A stretch of DNA of 64,000 bases from Acidimicrobiales bacterium (GCA_016716005.1 JADJXE010000001.1:943001-1007000); one strand, 5' to 3'. Shown: positions 45,229 to 53,531, counted from the stretch's first letter. Notes: generated by a model not told the origin, from the letters alone. Made by a program: numbers and translations.

Positions 45229-46020
45229 ATGGCCTGGACTCCGACTCCGTCACCGGCTCCCGGCTGGTACCCGGACCCGCTGGCGCGCCACGAGCACCGC
45301 TACTGGGACGGGGCCGGGTGGACCGAGCACGTGGCCGACCAGGGCAGCACCGGGTCCGACCCACTCGGCGCGCCCCCGCCCACGCCCGCGCCCCACCCCG
45401 AGGCGACCCCGCACCCCGACCTGGCCCACCCGGTGAGCCCGCCGCCCTACCAGCCGGCCGGCGGTGCACCCCCGTACCAGCCGGGGGCCCCGGTCCAGAG
45501 GACGGGCCCCCCGGTCGGCCTCATCGTGGGACTGGCGATCGGCGCAGTGGTCGTGATCGGGCTCGTCGCCTATCTCGTGCTCGTCCGTGACGACGGGGGT
45601 GGTGGCAGCAGCGGTACCGGCACGTTCACCGGCCAGGTGGAGGAGAGCACGGCACCCGTGCTCCACCGGGTGCAGGTGCCCGAGGGGGGCACGATCGTGG
45701 CCACGGTGCAGCCCAGCGCCGAGCTCGACGCCGAGATCAACCTCGCCGTCGACGAGGGCCTCCTCCGGGCGTACGCCGAACAGCTCGCCGGCGAGGCCGG
45801 CATGTCGGTCGACGAGCTCGTCGACGAGGCCGAGTTCGACTCGGAGCTCGGCGGCTACGTGCTCACCACCGAGGACGAGGGCTTCGAGGGCGAGACCGAC
45901 GTGCTCGACACGACCGAGGCCGAGATCGAGGGGGGCCTGATCGCCGGGACGTACGTCGTGTCGGTGACCGGCTACGGCGACACCACCGGCACCTACGAGC
46001 TCGAGATCGTGCTGCGCTGA
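45229..46020 (+). CDS. DUF2510 membrane protein with PPC-like external domain (copy B)
   Basis: A 263-residue paralogue of the preceding gene with the same order of parts: APGWYPDPLARHEHRYWDG, a proline-rich linker, one helix (VGLIVGLAIGAVVVIGLVAYLVLV), then an outside domain ending in GTYVVSVTGYGDTTGTYELEIVLR. The DUF2510 motif and the external core (VLHRVQVPEGG, PSAELDAE, NLAVDEGLLR) are well conserved between the copies, while the linkers diverge in length and composition, so the duplication is not recent. The start is ATG at 45229 behind GGGAGGT; the frame is open for 15 codons upstream but lacks a site there. A strong hairpin follows the stop. Confidence 0.82.
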   Translation: MAWTPTPSPAPGWYPDPLARHEHRYWDGAGWTEHVADQGSTGSDPLGAPPPTPAPHPEATPHPDLAHPVSPPPYQPAGGAPPYQPGAPVQRTGPPVGLIVGLAIGAVVVIGLVAYLVLVRDDGGGGSSGTGTFTGQVEESTAPVLHRVQVPEGGTIVATVQPSAELDAEINLAVDEGLLRAYAEQLAGEAGMSVDELVDEAEFDSELGGYVLTTEDEGFEGETDVLDTTEAEIEGGLIAGTYVVSVTGYGDTTGTYELEIVLR

Positions 46021-46026
46021 GCGCAC

Positions 46027-46066
46027 ACGCGAGCGGGGCCGCCCCGGAGGGCGGCCCCGCTCGCGT
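46027..46066. terminator. Strong bidirectional hairpin terminator
   Basis: Perfect 18-bp arms (46027-46044 and 46049-46066) with a 4-base CGGA loop lie between the convergent stops of DUF2510 copy B and the diiron protein. No U-tract follows, as is common for terminators in high-GC actinobacteria. Confidence 0.8.
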
Positions 46067-46084
46067 CGTCCCGTCCGGTGCGGC

Positions 46085-47212
46085 TCAGGCGGTCTGGGCG
46101 CCCTCGACCTCTTCGCCCAGGGCGAACGAGGTGTACTCCTCGCCGGTGTCGGCCCAGTCCTCGAACTGGATGACGTTGATCTCCGCGAACCGCTGGCGCA
46201 GCCAGCCGTCGGCCGCGTCGAGCAGCCCGAGCTTCTTGCAGTTCGGCACGATCTTGGAGAACAGCATCTGCTGGAAGAGGCCGCGGGTCTCGTCCTGCAG
46301 GATGAACGGGATGATCTCCTTGGGCTTGATGCCCATGCGCTCCCACACCTCCTGCTGCAGGAAGCGGTCACGCATCCGCACCGCCGCCTCGAAGGCGAAC
46401 TCCTGGCGCTCCCGCAGCTCGGCGTGCGACAGCTCCGCGTAGTACTCCTTCAGCGACAGGACGCCGAAGGCCACGTGGCGGGCCTCGTCGCTCATCACGT
46501 AGCGGAGCATCTGCTTCAGGAGCGGCTCGGTGGTCATCTGGTGCATGAAGCCGAAGGCGGCGAGGGCCAGGCCCTCCACCATGATCTGCATGCCCAGGTA
46601 CGTCATGTCCCAGCGGCTGTCGGTGACGATGTCGTCGAGCAGCATCCGCAGGTGGGCGTTGATCGGGTAGTGGCCTGACAGCTTGGTGTCGAGGTACTTG
46701 GCGAAGACCTCCACGTGGCGGGCCTCGTCCATCACCTGGGTGGACGCGTAGTACTTGGCGTCGATCCACGGCACGGTCTCGACGATCTTGGCCGTGCAGA
46801 TCAGCGCGCCCTGCTCACCGTGCATGAACTGGCTCAGGGTCCAGTTCTGGCTCTGGACGCCGAAGTCGATCCACTGCTTCTCGTCCCACTTGGCCACGGG
46901 CGAGTCGGCGTACAGCTCGGGGTTCTGCCCGATGCCACCGCCGGCGGCGAGCTGGTTGGCGACGACGACGGCCTCCTGGTCGACATCGGTGTCCCAGGGG
47001 AGATCGGTCTCGCCGTTCCACTGGCCGAGCTTCGCCTTCTCGTAGAGCTTCGAGAGCGCCGGGCGGCTGCGCTCGTAGTCCCACGTGAAGATGGCGTCGG
47101 CGTTGTCGCGCACGGCATGGACCACCGCGTCGACGTCGGTGTTCGAGATCGACAGGATCGCTTCGATGTCGTTGATCTCGGTTCGTCCGAGCAGGTCGGA
47201 GTAGTCGGCCAT
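46085..47212 (-). CDS. Ferritin-like diiron protein (AurF / N-oxygenase-like)
   Basis: A 375-residue four-helix-bundle protein with a full carboxylate-bridged diiron ligand set: Glu133 (MHGEQGALI), Glu163/His166 (DEARHVEVF), Glu213 (MVEGLALAAFG) and Glu243/His246 (SDEARHVAFG). Spacing fits the large ferritin-like oxygenase group related to AurF-type N-oxygenases and R2-like oxidases. No radical tyrosine position can be assigned, and no partner R1 subunit is present; the actual ribonucleotide reductase here is class II. It is followed upstream by two TetR genes on the same strand and may be controlled by the nearer one. Substrate unknown. The start is ATG at 47212 behind GGGGGAT. Confidence 0.82.
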   Translation of the reverse strand: MADYSDLLGRTEINDIEAILSISNTDVDAVVHAVRDNADAIFTWDYERSRPALSKLYEKAKLGQWNGETDLPWDTDVDQEAVVVANQLAAGGGIGQNPELYADSPVAKWDEKQWIDFGVQSQNWTLSQFMHGEQGALICTAKIVETVPWIDAKYYASTQVMDEARHVEVFAKYLDTKLSGHYPINAHLRMLLDDIVTDSRWDMTYLGMQIMVEGLALAAFGFMHQMTTEPLLKQMLRYVMSDEARHVAFGVLSLKEYYAELSHAELRERQEFAFEAAVRMRDRFLQQEVWERMGIKPKEIIPFILQDETRGLFQQMLFSKIVPNCKKLGLLDAADGWLRQRFAEINVIQFEDWADTGEEYTSFALGEEVEGAQTA

Positions 47213-47233
47213 GGTGACGGGATCCCCCTTGGA

Positions 47234-47869
47234 TCAGGTGGTGGACGGGACGGGACGGGACAGGTGGTCGGGCCCGGGCAGGCCCGGGAGCACGAACCGG
47301 CGCACCAGGCGGCGCGCCTCGGCCGGGTCGGCCAGATCGACCGACCCGTCGGACAGGTGGGCGAGCACGAGGCGCACGAGCCACTCAGCGGTGCGGGTGG
47401 CCGTGGTGGGGTCGAGGTGGGCCCGCAACCAGGGGCCGGCGAAGGCCGCGGCCCCTGCGAGCACCCGGTCGAGGCCCTCGAAGGAGAGGTGCGGCACCAC
47501 GACCTCGGGCTCGTGGGCGAGCAGGGACTGCAGCGGCTCGCTGGCCCGCAGCCCGGCCGTGGTGGCGCTCACGGCCGCGACGAGGAGCCCCTCCAGGTCG
47601 GCGGACCGATCGAGGGCGGCCGCCACCGCCACCTGCAGCCGCCCGACCTCGCTGGCGACCATCGCCGCGAGGAGCGCGTCACGACCGCCCGGGAAGGCCC
47701 GGTACACCGTGGCGCGCCCGCAGCGGGCCTCGCGGGCGATGTCGTCGACGGTGGTCTTGGCCAGGCCCCAGCGCGCCACGCAGCGGAGCCCCGCGTCGAC
47801 GACGCGCTGCTCGAGGTCGGACTCGGCGTTGGCGCCCGAGCGATGATCGGCGAGCGCGATGGGCCCCAT
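47234..47869 (-). CDS. TetR-family regulator (copy 1)
   Basis: A 211-residue repressor. The HTH is ARWGLAKTTVDDIAREARCGRATVYRAFPGGRDALLAAM (about residues 32-69); the rest is a helical ligand-binding domain with a proline-rich end. The start chosen is ATG at 47869, because a TAGTGT -10 lies 8 bases upstream (leaderless) and a palindrome, GTGAC-GTCG-GTCAC, lies further up as a plausible operator; an in-frame GTG at 47932 would place that operator inside the coding region. It lies 21 bases upstream of the diiron gene, its probable target, and next to a second TetR gene with a similar HTH. Confidence 0.87.
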   Translation of the reverse strand: MGPIALADHRSGANAESDLEQRVVDAGLRCVARWGLAKTTVDDIAREARCGRATVYRAFPGGRDALLAAMVASEVGRLQVAVAAALDRSADLEGLLVAAVSATTAGLRASEPLQSLLAHEPEVVVPHLSFEGLDRVLAGAAAFAGPWLRAHLDPTTATRTAEWLVRLVLAHLSDGSVDLADPAEARRLVRRFVLPGLPGPDHLSRPVPSTT

Positions 47870-47877
47870 CTCGCAAG

Positions 47878-47932
47878 ACACTAGGGCTCGTCGTGTCTCA
47901 TCGTCCACGCGAGAGAGAGTGACGTCGGTCAC
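47878..47932 (-). promoter_or_regulatory. TetR promoter and operator candidate
   Basis: TAGTGT (47883-47878, minus strand) lies 8 bases before the ATG at 47869. GTGAC-GTCG-GTCAC (47919-47932) is a 5-bp inverted repeat with a 4-base spacer close to where a -35 region would be, suitable for TetR autorepression. Confidence 0.4.
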
Positions 47933-47947
47933 AGAAGCGACGTTCGG

Positions 47948-48541
47948 TCACCGAGGACGATCGGGCTCGCCCTCCAGGACACCGCCCAGGAGCTCGGTGC
48001 GCACCAGCCGATCGACCTCCACCGGGTCGGTCAGGTCCCAGGACCCGCTCGACCCGATGAACGACAGGATCATCCGGGCCAGGTAGTCGGCGGCCGCGGT
48101 GACCGACACGCCGGGCCGGAGCCGCTCCCGCTCGAGGTAGGGGACGAGGAACGCCGCGATCAGCGGCAGCACGCGGTCGGAACTCACCGACAGCTGCGCC
48201 AGGAGCCGCTGGGGCTCCCTGGCCAGCACCTCCTGGAGGACCTCGTGGCGGAGCAGGGCCTGTCGGGCGAACAGCAGGCCCTCGCCCAGCATGGTCGGGA
48301 AGTCCGGCGTCCCCGCCACCGCGTCGCGCAGCTCGAGGAAGAAGAGGTCGACCTGCCGGTCGACGGTGGCGCGGATCAGCTCGTCGCGCCCGCCAGGGAA
48401 GAGCCGGTACACGGTGGCCCGCGACACCAGCGCCTCCTGCGCGGCGTCCTCGACCGTGGTGCGGGACAGGCCGTCCCGGGCGATGCACGCGTAGGTGGCG
48501 GTGAGGATCCGCTCGCGGGTCTCGTCGCTCGAACCGGGCAC
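47948..48541 (-). CDS. TetR-family regulator (copy 2)
   Basis: A 197-residue repressor with the HTH ARDGLSRTTVEDAAQEALVSRATVYRLFPGGRDELIRAT (about residues 22-60). Its recognition helix (SRATVYRLFPGGRDEL) is nearly the same as in copy 1 (GRATVYRAFPGGRDAL), so the two may bind related operators. The C-terminal domain, including YLARMILSFIGSSGSWDLTDPVEVDRLV, also aligns loosely with copy 1, consistent with an old duplication. The start is GTG at 48541, with GATACTGGAG just upstream. The acyl-CoA ligase gene lies upstream on the same strand. Confidence 0.88.
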   Translation of the reverse strand: MPGSSDETRERILTATYACIARDGLSRTTVEDAAQEALVSRATVYRLFPGGRDELIRATVDRQVDLFFLELRDAVAGTPDFPTMLGEGLLFARQALLRHEVLQEVLAREPQRLLAQLSVSSDRVLPLIAAFLVPYLERERLRPGVSVTAAADYLARMILSFIGSSGSWDLTDPVEVDRLVRTELLGGVLEGEPDRPR

Positions 48542-48615
48542 CGCTCCAGTATCGGCCGCGGCGGCAGCCCCGTGGTGGGGGAGATCGAGGAACGGGGTGG
48601 GGACCCCGTGACCGC

Positions 48616-50268
48616 TCAGCCCGGCGGCAGCGCGTAGTCCTCGAAGCGGGCCCGCAGATCCTTCTTGGAGAACTTGCCCACCGACGTCTTGGGCACCTCG
48701 TCGATGAACACGACGTCATCGGGCAGCCACCACTTCGCGACCCGGGGTCCGAGGAACTCGAGGAGCTCGTCCCTCGTCAGGTCCTCGCCGGGCTTCACCA
48801 CCACGCAGGCGAGCGGCCGCTCCGACCACCTCTCGTGGGGGACCCCGATCACGGCGGCCTCGGCCACCTTGGGGTGGGCCATGATCTCGTTCTCGAGCTC
48901 GACCGAGCTGATCCACTCGCCGCCGCTCTTGATGAGGTCCTTGGTCCGGTCGACGAGGCGGATGTACCCCTCGGCGTCGACCGTGGCCACGTCGCCGGTG
49001 CGGAGCCAGCCGTCGTCGGTGAACGAGTCGGACGACCCCTCCAGCCGGTAGTAGGCACGGGCGATCCACGGCCCGGCAACCTGCAGCTCGCCGCTGGTCT
49101 CGCCGTCCCACGCCAGCATGGTGGTGGTGCCCGGCTCGACCACTCGGAACTCCACGCCCACGGGCACCAGCCCGACGGTGGAGCGCAGGTCGGCGAGCTC
49201 GGCCTCCGGCCGGCCCCGCAGCGTGCTCTTGACGGTGCAGACCGCCGCGATGGGGCTGGTCTCGGTCATCCCCCAGGCCTGCAGGATCGGCATGCCGATC
49301 TTCTCCCGGTAGGCCTCCGAGAGCACCTTCGGCACCGCCGAGCCCCCGCACGGGATCGCCCGCAGGTGCGACACGTCGCGGCCCTCGAGCTCGGGGAGCA
49401 CGCCCATCCAGATCGTCGGCACACCGGCGGCCACCGTGACCCGCTCCTGCTCGATGAGCGTGGCGACCGCCCTGGGCGACAGGTCGGGCCCCGGCATCAC
49501 CAGGGTGGCACCGGCGGCGACGCCGGCGTGGGCGAGGCCCCAGGCGTTGGCGTGGAACATGGGCACGACCGGGAGGATGACGTCGCTCTCGCGCGCCCCC
49601 AGCGAGTCGGCCGTCATCGCCTGCAGGGTGTGGAGGAACGTCGACCGGTGGGAGTAGACGACACCCTTCGGGTTGCCGGTCGTGCCGCTCGTGTAGCACA
49701 TCGACGCGGCCCGGTCCTCGTCGGCCACGTGGAAGTCGACCGGTGCGGCCGCCCCCAGCAGCGACTCGTAGTCGTGCACCTGGATGGCGTGGCGAGCGCC
49801 CTGCACCTGTTCGCCGGGGCGAGCCGGCAGCTCCCCCTTGCCGTCGTCCATCAGGACCAGGTGGCGCACCGTGTGGAACGACGGGATCAGCGGCCACAGC
49901 AGGGCGGCCAGCGACCGGTCGACGAAGACCACCTCGTCCTCGGCGTGGTTCACGATGTACGTGAGCTGGTCCGGGAACAGGCGGATGTTCAGCGTGTGCA
50001 GGATCCGGCCCGTGCACGGCGCGGCGAAGTACAGCTCGAGGTGACGGGCGGTGTTCCACGCGAACGTGGCAACCCGGCCGTCGGCGGCGATCTCGAGCCG
50101 GTCGAGCACGCCGCCGAGCCGCCGGGTGCGCTCGGCCCACTGCCCGTAGCTCTCCCGCTCGATCCCCTCGCCGGTGGCGGTGACCACCTGCTTGGCCGGG
50201 AAGAGCCGCTCGGCCCGGTGGAAGAAGTGGGGCAAGGTGAGCGGGTAGTCCTGCATCAGGCCCTGCAT
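48616..50268 (-). CDS. Long-chain fatty-acid-CoA ligase / AMP-binding protein
   Basis: A 550-residue ANL-superfamily adenylating enzyme. Motifs: the phosphate loop YTSGTTGNPKGVVYSHRS (about residues 192-209), QAWGMTETSP, GWLRTGDVATVDAEGYIRLVDRTKDLIKSGGEWISSVELE, and the C-terminal catalytic lysine in VPKTSVGKFSKKDLR. The sequence pattern resembles medium- or long-chain acyl-CoA synthetases rather than acetyl-CoA synthetase. It should activate fatty acids for beta-oxidation or lipid synthesis. The start is ATG at 50268; a second in-frame ATG four codons later is possible. TetR copy 2 downstream may regulate it. Confidence 0.92.
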   Translation of the reverse strand: MQGLMQDYPLTLPHFFHRAERLFPAKQVVTATGEGIERESYGQWAERTRRLGGVLDRLEIAADGRVATFAWNTARHLELYFAAPCTGRILHTLNIRLFPDQLTYIVNHAEDEVVFVDRSLAALLWPLIPSFHTVRHLVLMDDGKGELPARPGEQVQGARHAIQVHDYESLLGAAAPVDFHVADEDRAASMCYTSGTTGNPKGVVYSHRSTFLHTLQAMTADSLGARESDVILPVVPMFHANAWGLAHAGVAAGATLVMPGPDLSPRAVATLIEQERVTVAAGVPTIWMGVLPELEGRDVSHLRAIPCGGSAVPKVLSEAYREKIGMPILQAWGMTETSPIAAVCTVKSTLRGRPEAELADLRSTVGLVPVGVEFRVVEPGTTTMLAWDGETSGELQVAGPWIARAYYRLEGSSDSFTDDGWLRTGDVATVDAEGYIRLVDRTKDLIKSGGEWISSVELENEIMAHPKVAEAAVIGVPHERWSERPLACVVVKPGEDLTRDELLEFLGPRVAKWWLPDDVVFIDEVPKTSVGKFSKKDLRARFEDYALPPG

Positions 50269-50349
50269 CGGTACGTCCCCCTCGTGCGGTCGATGTGCGT
50301 GACGCAGCGTAGGCGCCCGCCACCCGCCGGGCGCTCGGAGCCGCACCGG

Positions 50350-50355
50350 TAGGCT
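50350..50355 (+). promoter_or_regulatory. -10 hexamer of the DedA-SDR-aldolase operon, leaderless
   Basis: TAGGCT lies 6 bases before the GTG at 50362, leaving no room for a Shine-Dalgarno site. Confidence 0.5.
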
Positions 50356-50361
50356 CACCCC

Positions 50362-51162
50362 GTGGCGAGCACCACCGTCGACCGGCGCAGGCTCGCCCTG
50401 CTGGTGGTGCCGATCATCCTCCTCGTGATCGCTGCCAACGTCGGCACCGCCCTGGCCCCCACCCTCGTGGTGAACCACCCGGTGTGGCTGCTGGTGCTCG
50501 ACTCGCGCAACCGGCACCTGCTGCTGGTCGCCGCGGCCGGTGTCGACCCCGTGCCCTTCTTCGTCGTCGGCTTCTTCCGGCTGCTGCTCTCCGACCCGCT
50601 GTTCTTCCTGCTGGGGAGGTCGTACGGGCAGCCGGCCCTGCGGTGGGCCGAGCGGCGGCTCGGGTCGAGCGGCTACGTCGCCTTCGTGGAGCGCGCCTTC
50701 GCCAAGGTGGGCCCGGCCCTGGTGGCGATCATGCCCAACAACCTCATCTGCCTGCTGGCCGGCACCGCCCGCATGCGGGTACGCACGTTCTTCATCCTCA
50801 ACGCGGCCGGCACGGTCGCTCGCCTGGCGCTCATCTGGTGGCTCGGCGGGCTGTTCGAGGAGCCGCTCGACGCCGTGCTCCGGTTCATCCAGCGCTACCA
50901 GTGGTGGCTGGTGGCCGCATCGGTGCTGTTCGTGGTGATCCAGGCGACGATCCAGCAGCGCAAGGGCGAGGGCGAGCTCGAGACCGTCGAGCGCATGGCC
51001 GAGGAGCTCGAGGAAGCGGCCGACGAGCTCGAGGCCGAGGTCGAGCTCGACCACGTGGCCGACGAGCTCGGTGTCCCCGGCGCCCCCATCGAGGGCGCCC
51101 GCGGGCGGCCGCGGCCGGCGGCCGGTGAGCGCGCCGGCCCGGGAGGGGTGGAGGGCGGATGA
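50362..51162 (+). CDS. DedA/VTT-family membrane protein
   Basis: A 266-residue integral membrane protein of the SNARE-associated (DedA/VTT) type, a family linked to phospholipid scrambling and membrane homeostasis. The core reads VGFFRLLLSDPLFFLLGRSYGQ, then VERAFAKVGPALVAIMPNNLICLLAGTARMRVRTFFILNAAGTVARLALIWWLG. The R-L-L-L-S-D-P-L-F-F-L-L-G-R and G-x-x-R elements match the family pattern with some divergence. An acidic coiled-coil tail (ELETVERMAEELEEAADELEAEVELDHVADEL) of about 60 residues follows. The start is GTG at 50362. Its stop overlaps the SDR start (ATGA). Confidence 0.82.
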   Translation: MASTTVDRRRLALLVVPIILLVIAANVGTALAPTLVVNHPVWLLVLDSRNRHLLLVAAAGVDPVPFFVVGFFRLLLSDPLFFLLGRSYGQPALRWAERRLGSSGYVAFVERAFAKVGPALVAIMPNNLICLLAGTARMRVRTFFILNAAGTVARLALIWWLGGLFEEPLDAVLRFIQRYQWWLVAASVLFVVIQATIQQRKGEGELETVERMAEELEEAADELEAEVELDHVADELGVPGAPIEGARGRPRPAAGERAGPGGVEGG

Positions 51163-51911
51163 GCACGAACGGATCGCGTGGCGTGGCGGTGATCACGGGC
51201 GCCTCGGCGGGCATCGGCGCGGCCACCGCCCGCCGCCTGGCGGCCGAGGGCTTCGACGTGGTCGTGGGAGCACGCCGCCTCGAGCTGCTGCGTGCGATGG
51301 CCGACCGCATCGGCGCCCGGGCGATGCCGCTCGACGTGTGCGACCCGGTGTCGGTGGCCGCTTTCTGCGACGCCGTGCCCTCGTGCCGGGTGCTGGTGAA
51401 CAACGCCGGTGGAGCGCTCGGCCTCGACCCGATCGAGCGGGCCGACGAGGAGCAGTGGCGCTGGATGTTCGAGGCCAACGTGCTCGGCACGCTGCGCGCC
51501 ACCCAGCACCTGCTGCCCAAGCTCGAGGAGAGCGGCGACGGGCACGTGGTGATGGTCGGCTCGATCGCCGGCCTGACCACCTACCCGGGAGGTGCGGGCT
51601 ACCACGCCGCCAAGTACGCGGTGCGGGCCTTCACCGAGACCCTCCGCCAGGAGCTGCTGGGCCGACCGATCCGGGTCACCGAGGTCGATCCCGGGATGAC
51701 GGAGACCGACTTCAGCGTCGTCCGCTTCGCCGGCGACGAAGAGCGCGCGTCCCGCGTGTACGCCGGCGTGGAACCCCTCACCGCTGACGACATCGCCGAC
51801 TGCATCGCGTGGGCGGTCACCCGACCCTCGCACGTGAACATCGACCAGATCGTCGTGAAGCCCCGCGACCAGTACAGCGCCACCAGGGTGCACCGGAGGG
51901 AGAGCCCGTGA
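51159..51911 (+). CDS. Short-chain dehydrogenase/reductase (YdfG-like SDR)
   Basis: A 250-residue classical SDR. It has TGASAGIGAATARRLA (glycine motif, about residues 13-28), an Arg after the second strand (GARRLELL), which points to NADP(H), LVNNAGGALG, catalytic Ser in VGSIAG and Tyr-Lys in YHAAKYAV. The overall pattern resembles YdfG-type 3-hydroxy acid dehydrogenases acting on serine or malonic semialdehyde. The ATG at 51159 overlaps the DedA stop, and its stop overlaps the next start (GTGA), giving a tight three-gene operon with an aldolase of the DapA superfamily. Confidence 0.9.
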   Translation: MSTNGSRGVAVITGASAGIGAATARRLAAEGFDVVVGARRLELLRAMADRIGARAMPLDVCDPVSVAAFCDAVPSCRVLVNNAGGALGLDPIERADEEQWRWMFEANVLGTLRATQHLLPKLEESGDGHVVMVGSIAGLTTYPGGAGYHAAKYAVRAFTETLRQELLGRPIRVTEVDPGMTETDFSVVRFAGDEERASRVYAGVEPLTADDIADCIAWAVTRPSHVNIDQIVVKPRDQYSATRVHRRESP

Positions 51912-52669
51912 GGGAGCCCGTGTTCACGGGGGTCGCCGCGGCCCTCGTGACCTTCTTCGACGACGCCGGCGCGGTCGACCACGGCGCCACCGCCCGGCAC
52001 GCCGCCCACCTGGCCGACCGGGGAGTACGGGCCGTGCTGGTCGCGGGCACCACCGGCGAGGCCGCCGCGCTGGGCGCCGACGAGCGCCTCGAGCTGCTCG
52101 ACGCCGTGCGCGAGGCACGGCCCGAGGGTGTGGCCGTGCTCGTCGGCACGGGTGGCCTCACCCTGCCCGAGGTCGAGCACGTGGCCGACCGGGCCGGCGC
52201 CCTGGGCGCCGACGGGGTGCTGGCCCTGGCCGGCCCGGCCGACGCCGATCACGCGGCCTTCTACGCCGCGGTCGCCGGCGCGGCCGGCGACGTGGGCGTG
52301 CTCGCGTACCACTACCCCGCGGTCGGCGGCGTGCTTCCCCTCGAGGCCCTCCCCCACCTGCCGGTCGTCGGGCTCAAGGACTCGACCGGCGACCCCGAGC
52401 GCCTCCTCGGCGAGCTCGAGGTGTTCCACCACCCGGTCTACGTCGGGTCGTCGTCGATCGTCGCCTACGCCGGCCTCCTCGGCTGCGCCGGCGCGATCCT
52501 GGCGGCGGCCAACCTCGAACCGGAGACGTGCGTGGCCGCCTTCGAGGGCGACGGCGCGGCCCAGCGAGCGCTCCTCGGGGCCCACCGGATCGTCGGAGCA
52601 GACTTCCCGCGCGGCCTCAAGGCCGAGCTGGCCCGCCGCTACGGCACCTCCGCGACCTGCCGGCTCTGA
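51908..52669 (+). CDS. Dihydrodipicolinate synthase/N-acetylneuraminate lyase superfamily aldolase
   Basis: A 253-residue TIM-barrel aldolase, about 40 residues shorter than DapA and lacking part of the C-terminal helical extension. Catalytic elements are kept: VAGTTGEAAAL, the Tyr in VLAYHYPAVGG and the Schiff-base lysine in VVGLKDSTGDPER. A true DapA is encoded at 41.4-42.3 kb, so this is more likely a pyruvate-dependent aldolase or lyase for another substrate. The start is GTG at 51908, overlapping the SDR stop. An aldolase plus a hydroxy-acid-type dehydrogenase suggests a small catabolic pathway, but the substrate is unknown. Confidence 0.85.
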   Translation: MREPVFTGVAAALVTFFDDAGAVDHGATARHAAHLADRGVRAVLVAGTTGEAAALGADERLELLDAVREARPEGVAVLVGTGGLTLPEVEHVADRAGALGADGVLALAGPADADHAAFYAAVAGAAGDVGVLAYHYPAVGGVLPLEALPHLPVVGLKDSTGDPERLLGELEVFHHPVYVGSSSIVAYAGLLGCAGAILAAANLEPETCVAAFEGDGAAQRALLGAHRIVGADFPRGLKAELARRYGTSATCRL

Positions 52670-52696
52670 GGGGGCAGGCGATCGGCCCGGCCGTCC

Positions 52697-52723
52697 GGGG
52701 CGGAGCTCGGCGAGCCCCGCCCC
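52697..52723. terminator. Hairpin between convergent aldolase and dapB genes
   Basis: GGGGCGG-A-GCTC (52697-52708) pairs with GAGC-C-CCGCCCC (52712-52723) with one A/C mismatch and a 3-base loop. It fills the 61-bp gap between the two convergent stops. Confidence 0.6.
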
Positions 52724-52730
52724 TCGCGGA

Positions 52731-53525
52731 CTAGAGGTCGAGAAGGGCGTCGAGGCCGAGGGTGACGCCGGGCCGCGAGCCCACGGCCTTCACCGCCAGC
52801 AGCACGCCGGGCATGAACGAGCTGCGGTCGTAGGAGTCGTGCCGGATCGTCAGCGACTGGCCGGTGGTGCCGAACAGCACCTCCTGGTGCGCCACCAGAC
52901 CCCGGAGGCGGACGCTGTGCACCCGGATGCCCGCCGGTCCGACCGCCCCTCGGGCGCCGGGGAGCACCTCGGTGCGGGTCGGGTCGGCCGCCCACTCGCC
53001 CGACGACGCCGCGATGCGCTCGGCCGTGGCCATGGCGGTGCCCGACGGCGCGTCCGCCTTGGCGTCGTGATGGAGCTCGATCACCTCGGCGGTGTCGAAG
53101 TAGGGCGCGGCCAGCTCGGCGAAGCGCATCATCAGCACCGCGCCGATGGCGAAGTTGGGGGCCACCACGCAGTTGCTGGCCGTGAAGAGCCGCCGGAGCT
53201 CGTCGTAGTCGCCGGCGTCGAACCCCGTGGTGCCGACGACGGCGTGCACCCCGTGCTCGGCACACCAGCGGAGGTTCTGACGAGCGGCGTCGGCGTGCGT
53301 GAAGTCGACCGCGACCTCGACCCCGGACTCGGTCAGCCCGTCGGGGCTCCCCACCACGGACAGGTGGTACGGCAGGTCGACCTTGGTGACGGTGTGGACG
53401 TCGAGCCCCTCGTGGTGCGGATCGACCGCGCCGACCAGCTCGAACTCGGGGTCGGCGGCGACGGCCTGGCACACCGTCGTCCCCATCCGGCCCGCGGCCC
53501 CGAACACCCCAACCCGGATCGCCAT
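52731..53525 (-). CDS. dapB: 4-hydroxy-tetrahydrodipicolinate reductase
   Basis: A 264-residue NAD(P)H-dependent reductase for the second step specific to DAP synthesis. N-terminal VGVFGAAGRMG nucleotide motif, VDFTHADAARQNLRWCAEHGVHAVVGTTGF, and the substrate/catalytic motif ELHHDAKADAPSGTAMATAE (His-His-x-x-K) followed by FGTTGQSLTIRHDSYDRSSFMPGVLLAVK. The start is ATG at 53525, 6 bases after a TACCGT -10 (leaderless). It lies downstream of the M16 peptidase on the same strand, the usual actinobacterial neighbourhood. Confidence 0.97.
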   Translation of the reverse strand: MAIRVGVFGAAGRMGTTVCQAVAADPEFELVGAVDPHHEGLDVHTVTKVDLPYHLSVVGSPDGLTESGVEVAVDFTHADAARQNLRWCAEHGVHAVVGTTGFDAGDYDELRRLFTASNCVVAPNFAIGAVLMMRFAELAAPYFDTAEVIELHHDAKADAPSGTAMATAERIAASSGEWAADPTRTEVLPGARGAVGPAGIRVHSVRLRGLVAHQEVLFGTTGQSLTIRHDSYDRSSFMPGVLLAVKAVGSRPGVTLGLDALLDL

Positions 53526-53531
53526 GGACGA

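Noticed and set aside
46085..47212. Ribonucleotide reductase R2 subunit
   Set aside because: The diiron ligands are present, but the protein lacks R2-specific features and no R1 gene is nearby; class II NrdJ serves this function.
47870..47932. Upstream GTG start for the first TetR gene
   Set aside because: It would put a palindromic operator and a -10 hexamer inside the coding sequence and add 21 residues not typical of the family.
51908..52669. Second dapA
   Set aside because: It keeps the aldolase active site but is shorter, sits with an SDR and a DedA gene, and a better dapA candidate lies beside rnj; I kept it as a superfamily aldolase.
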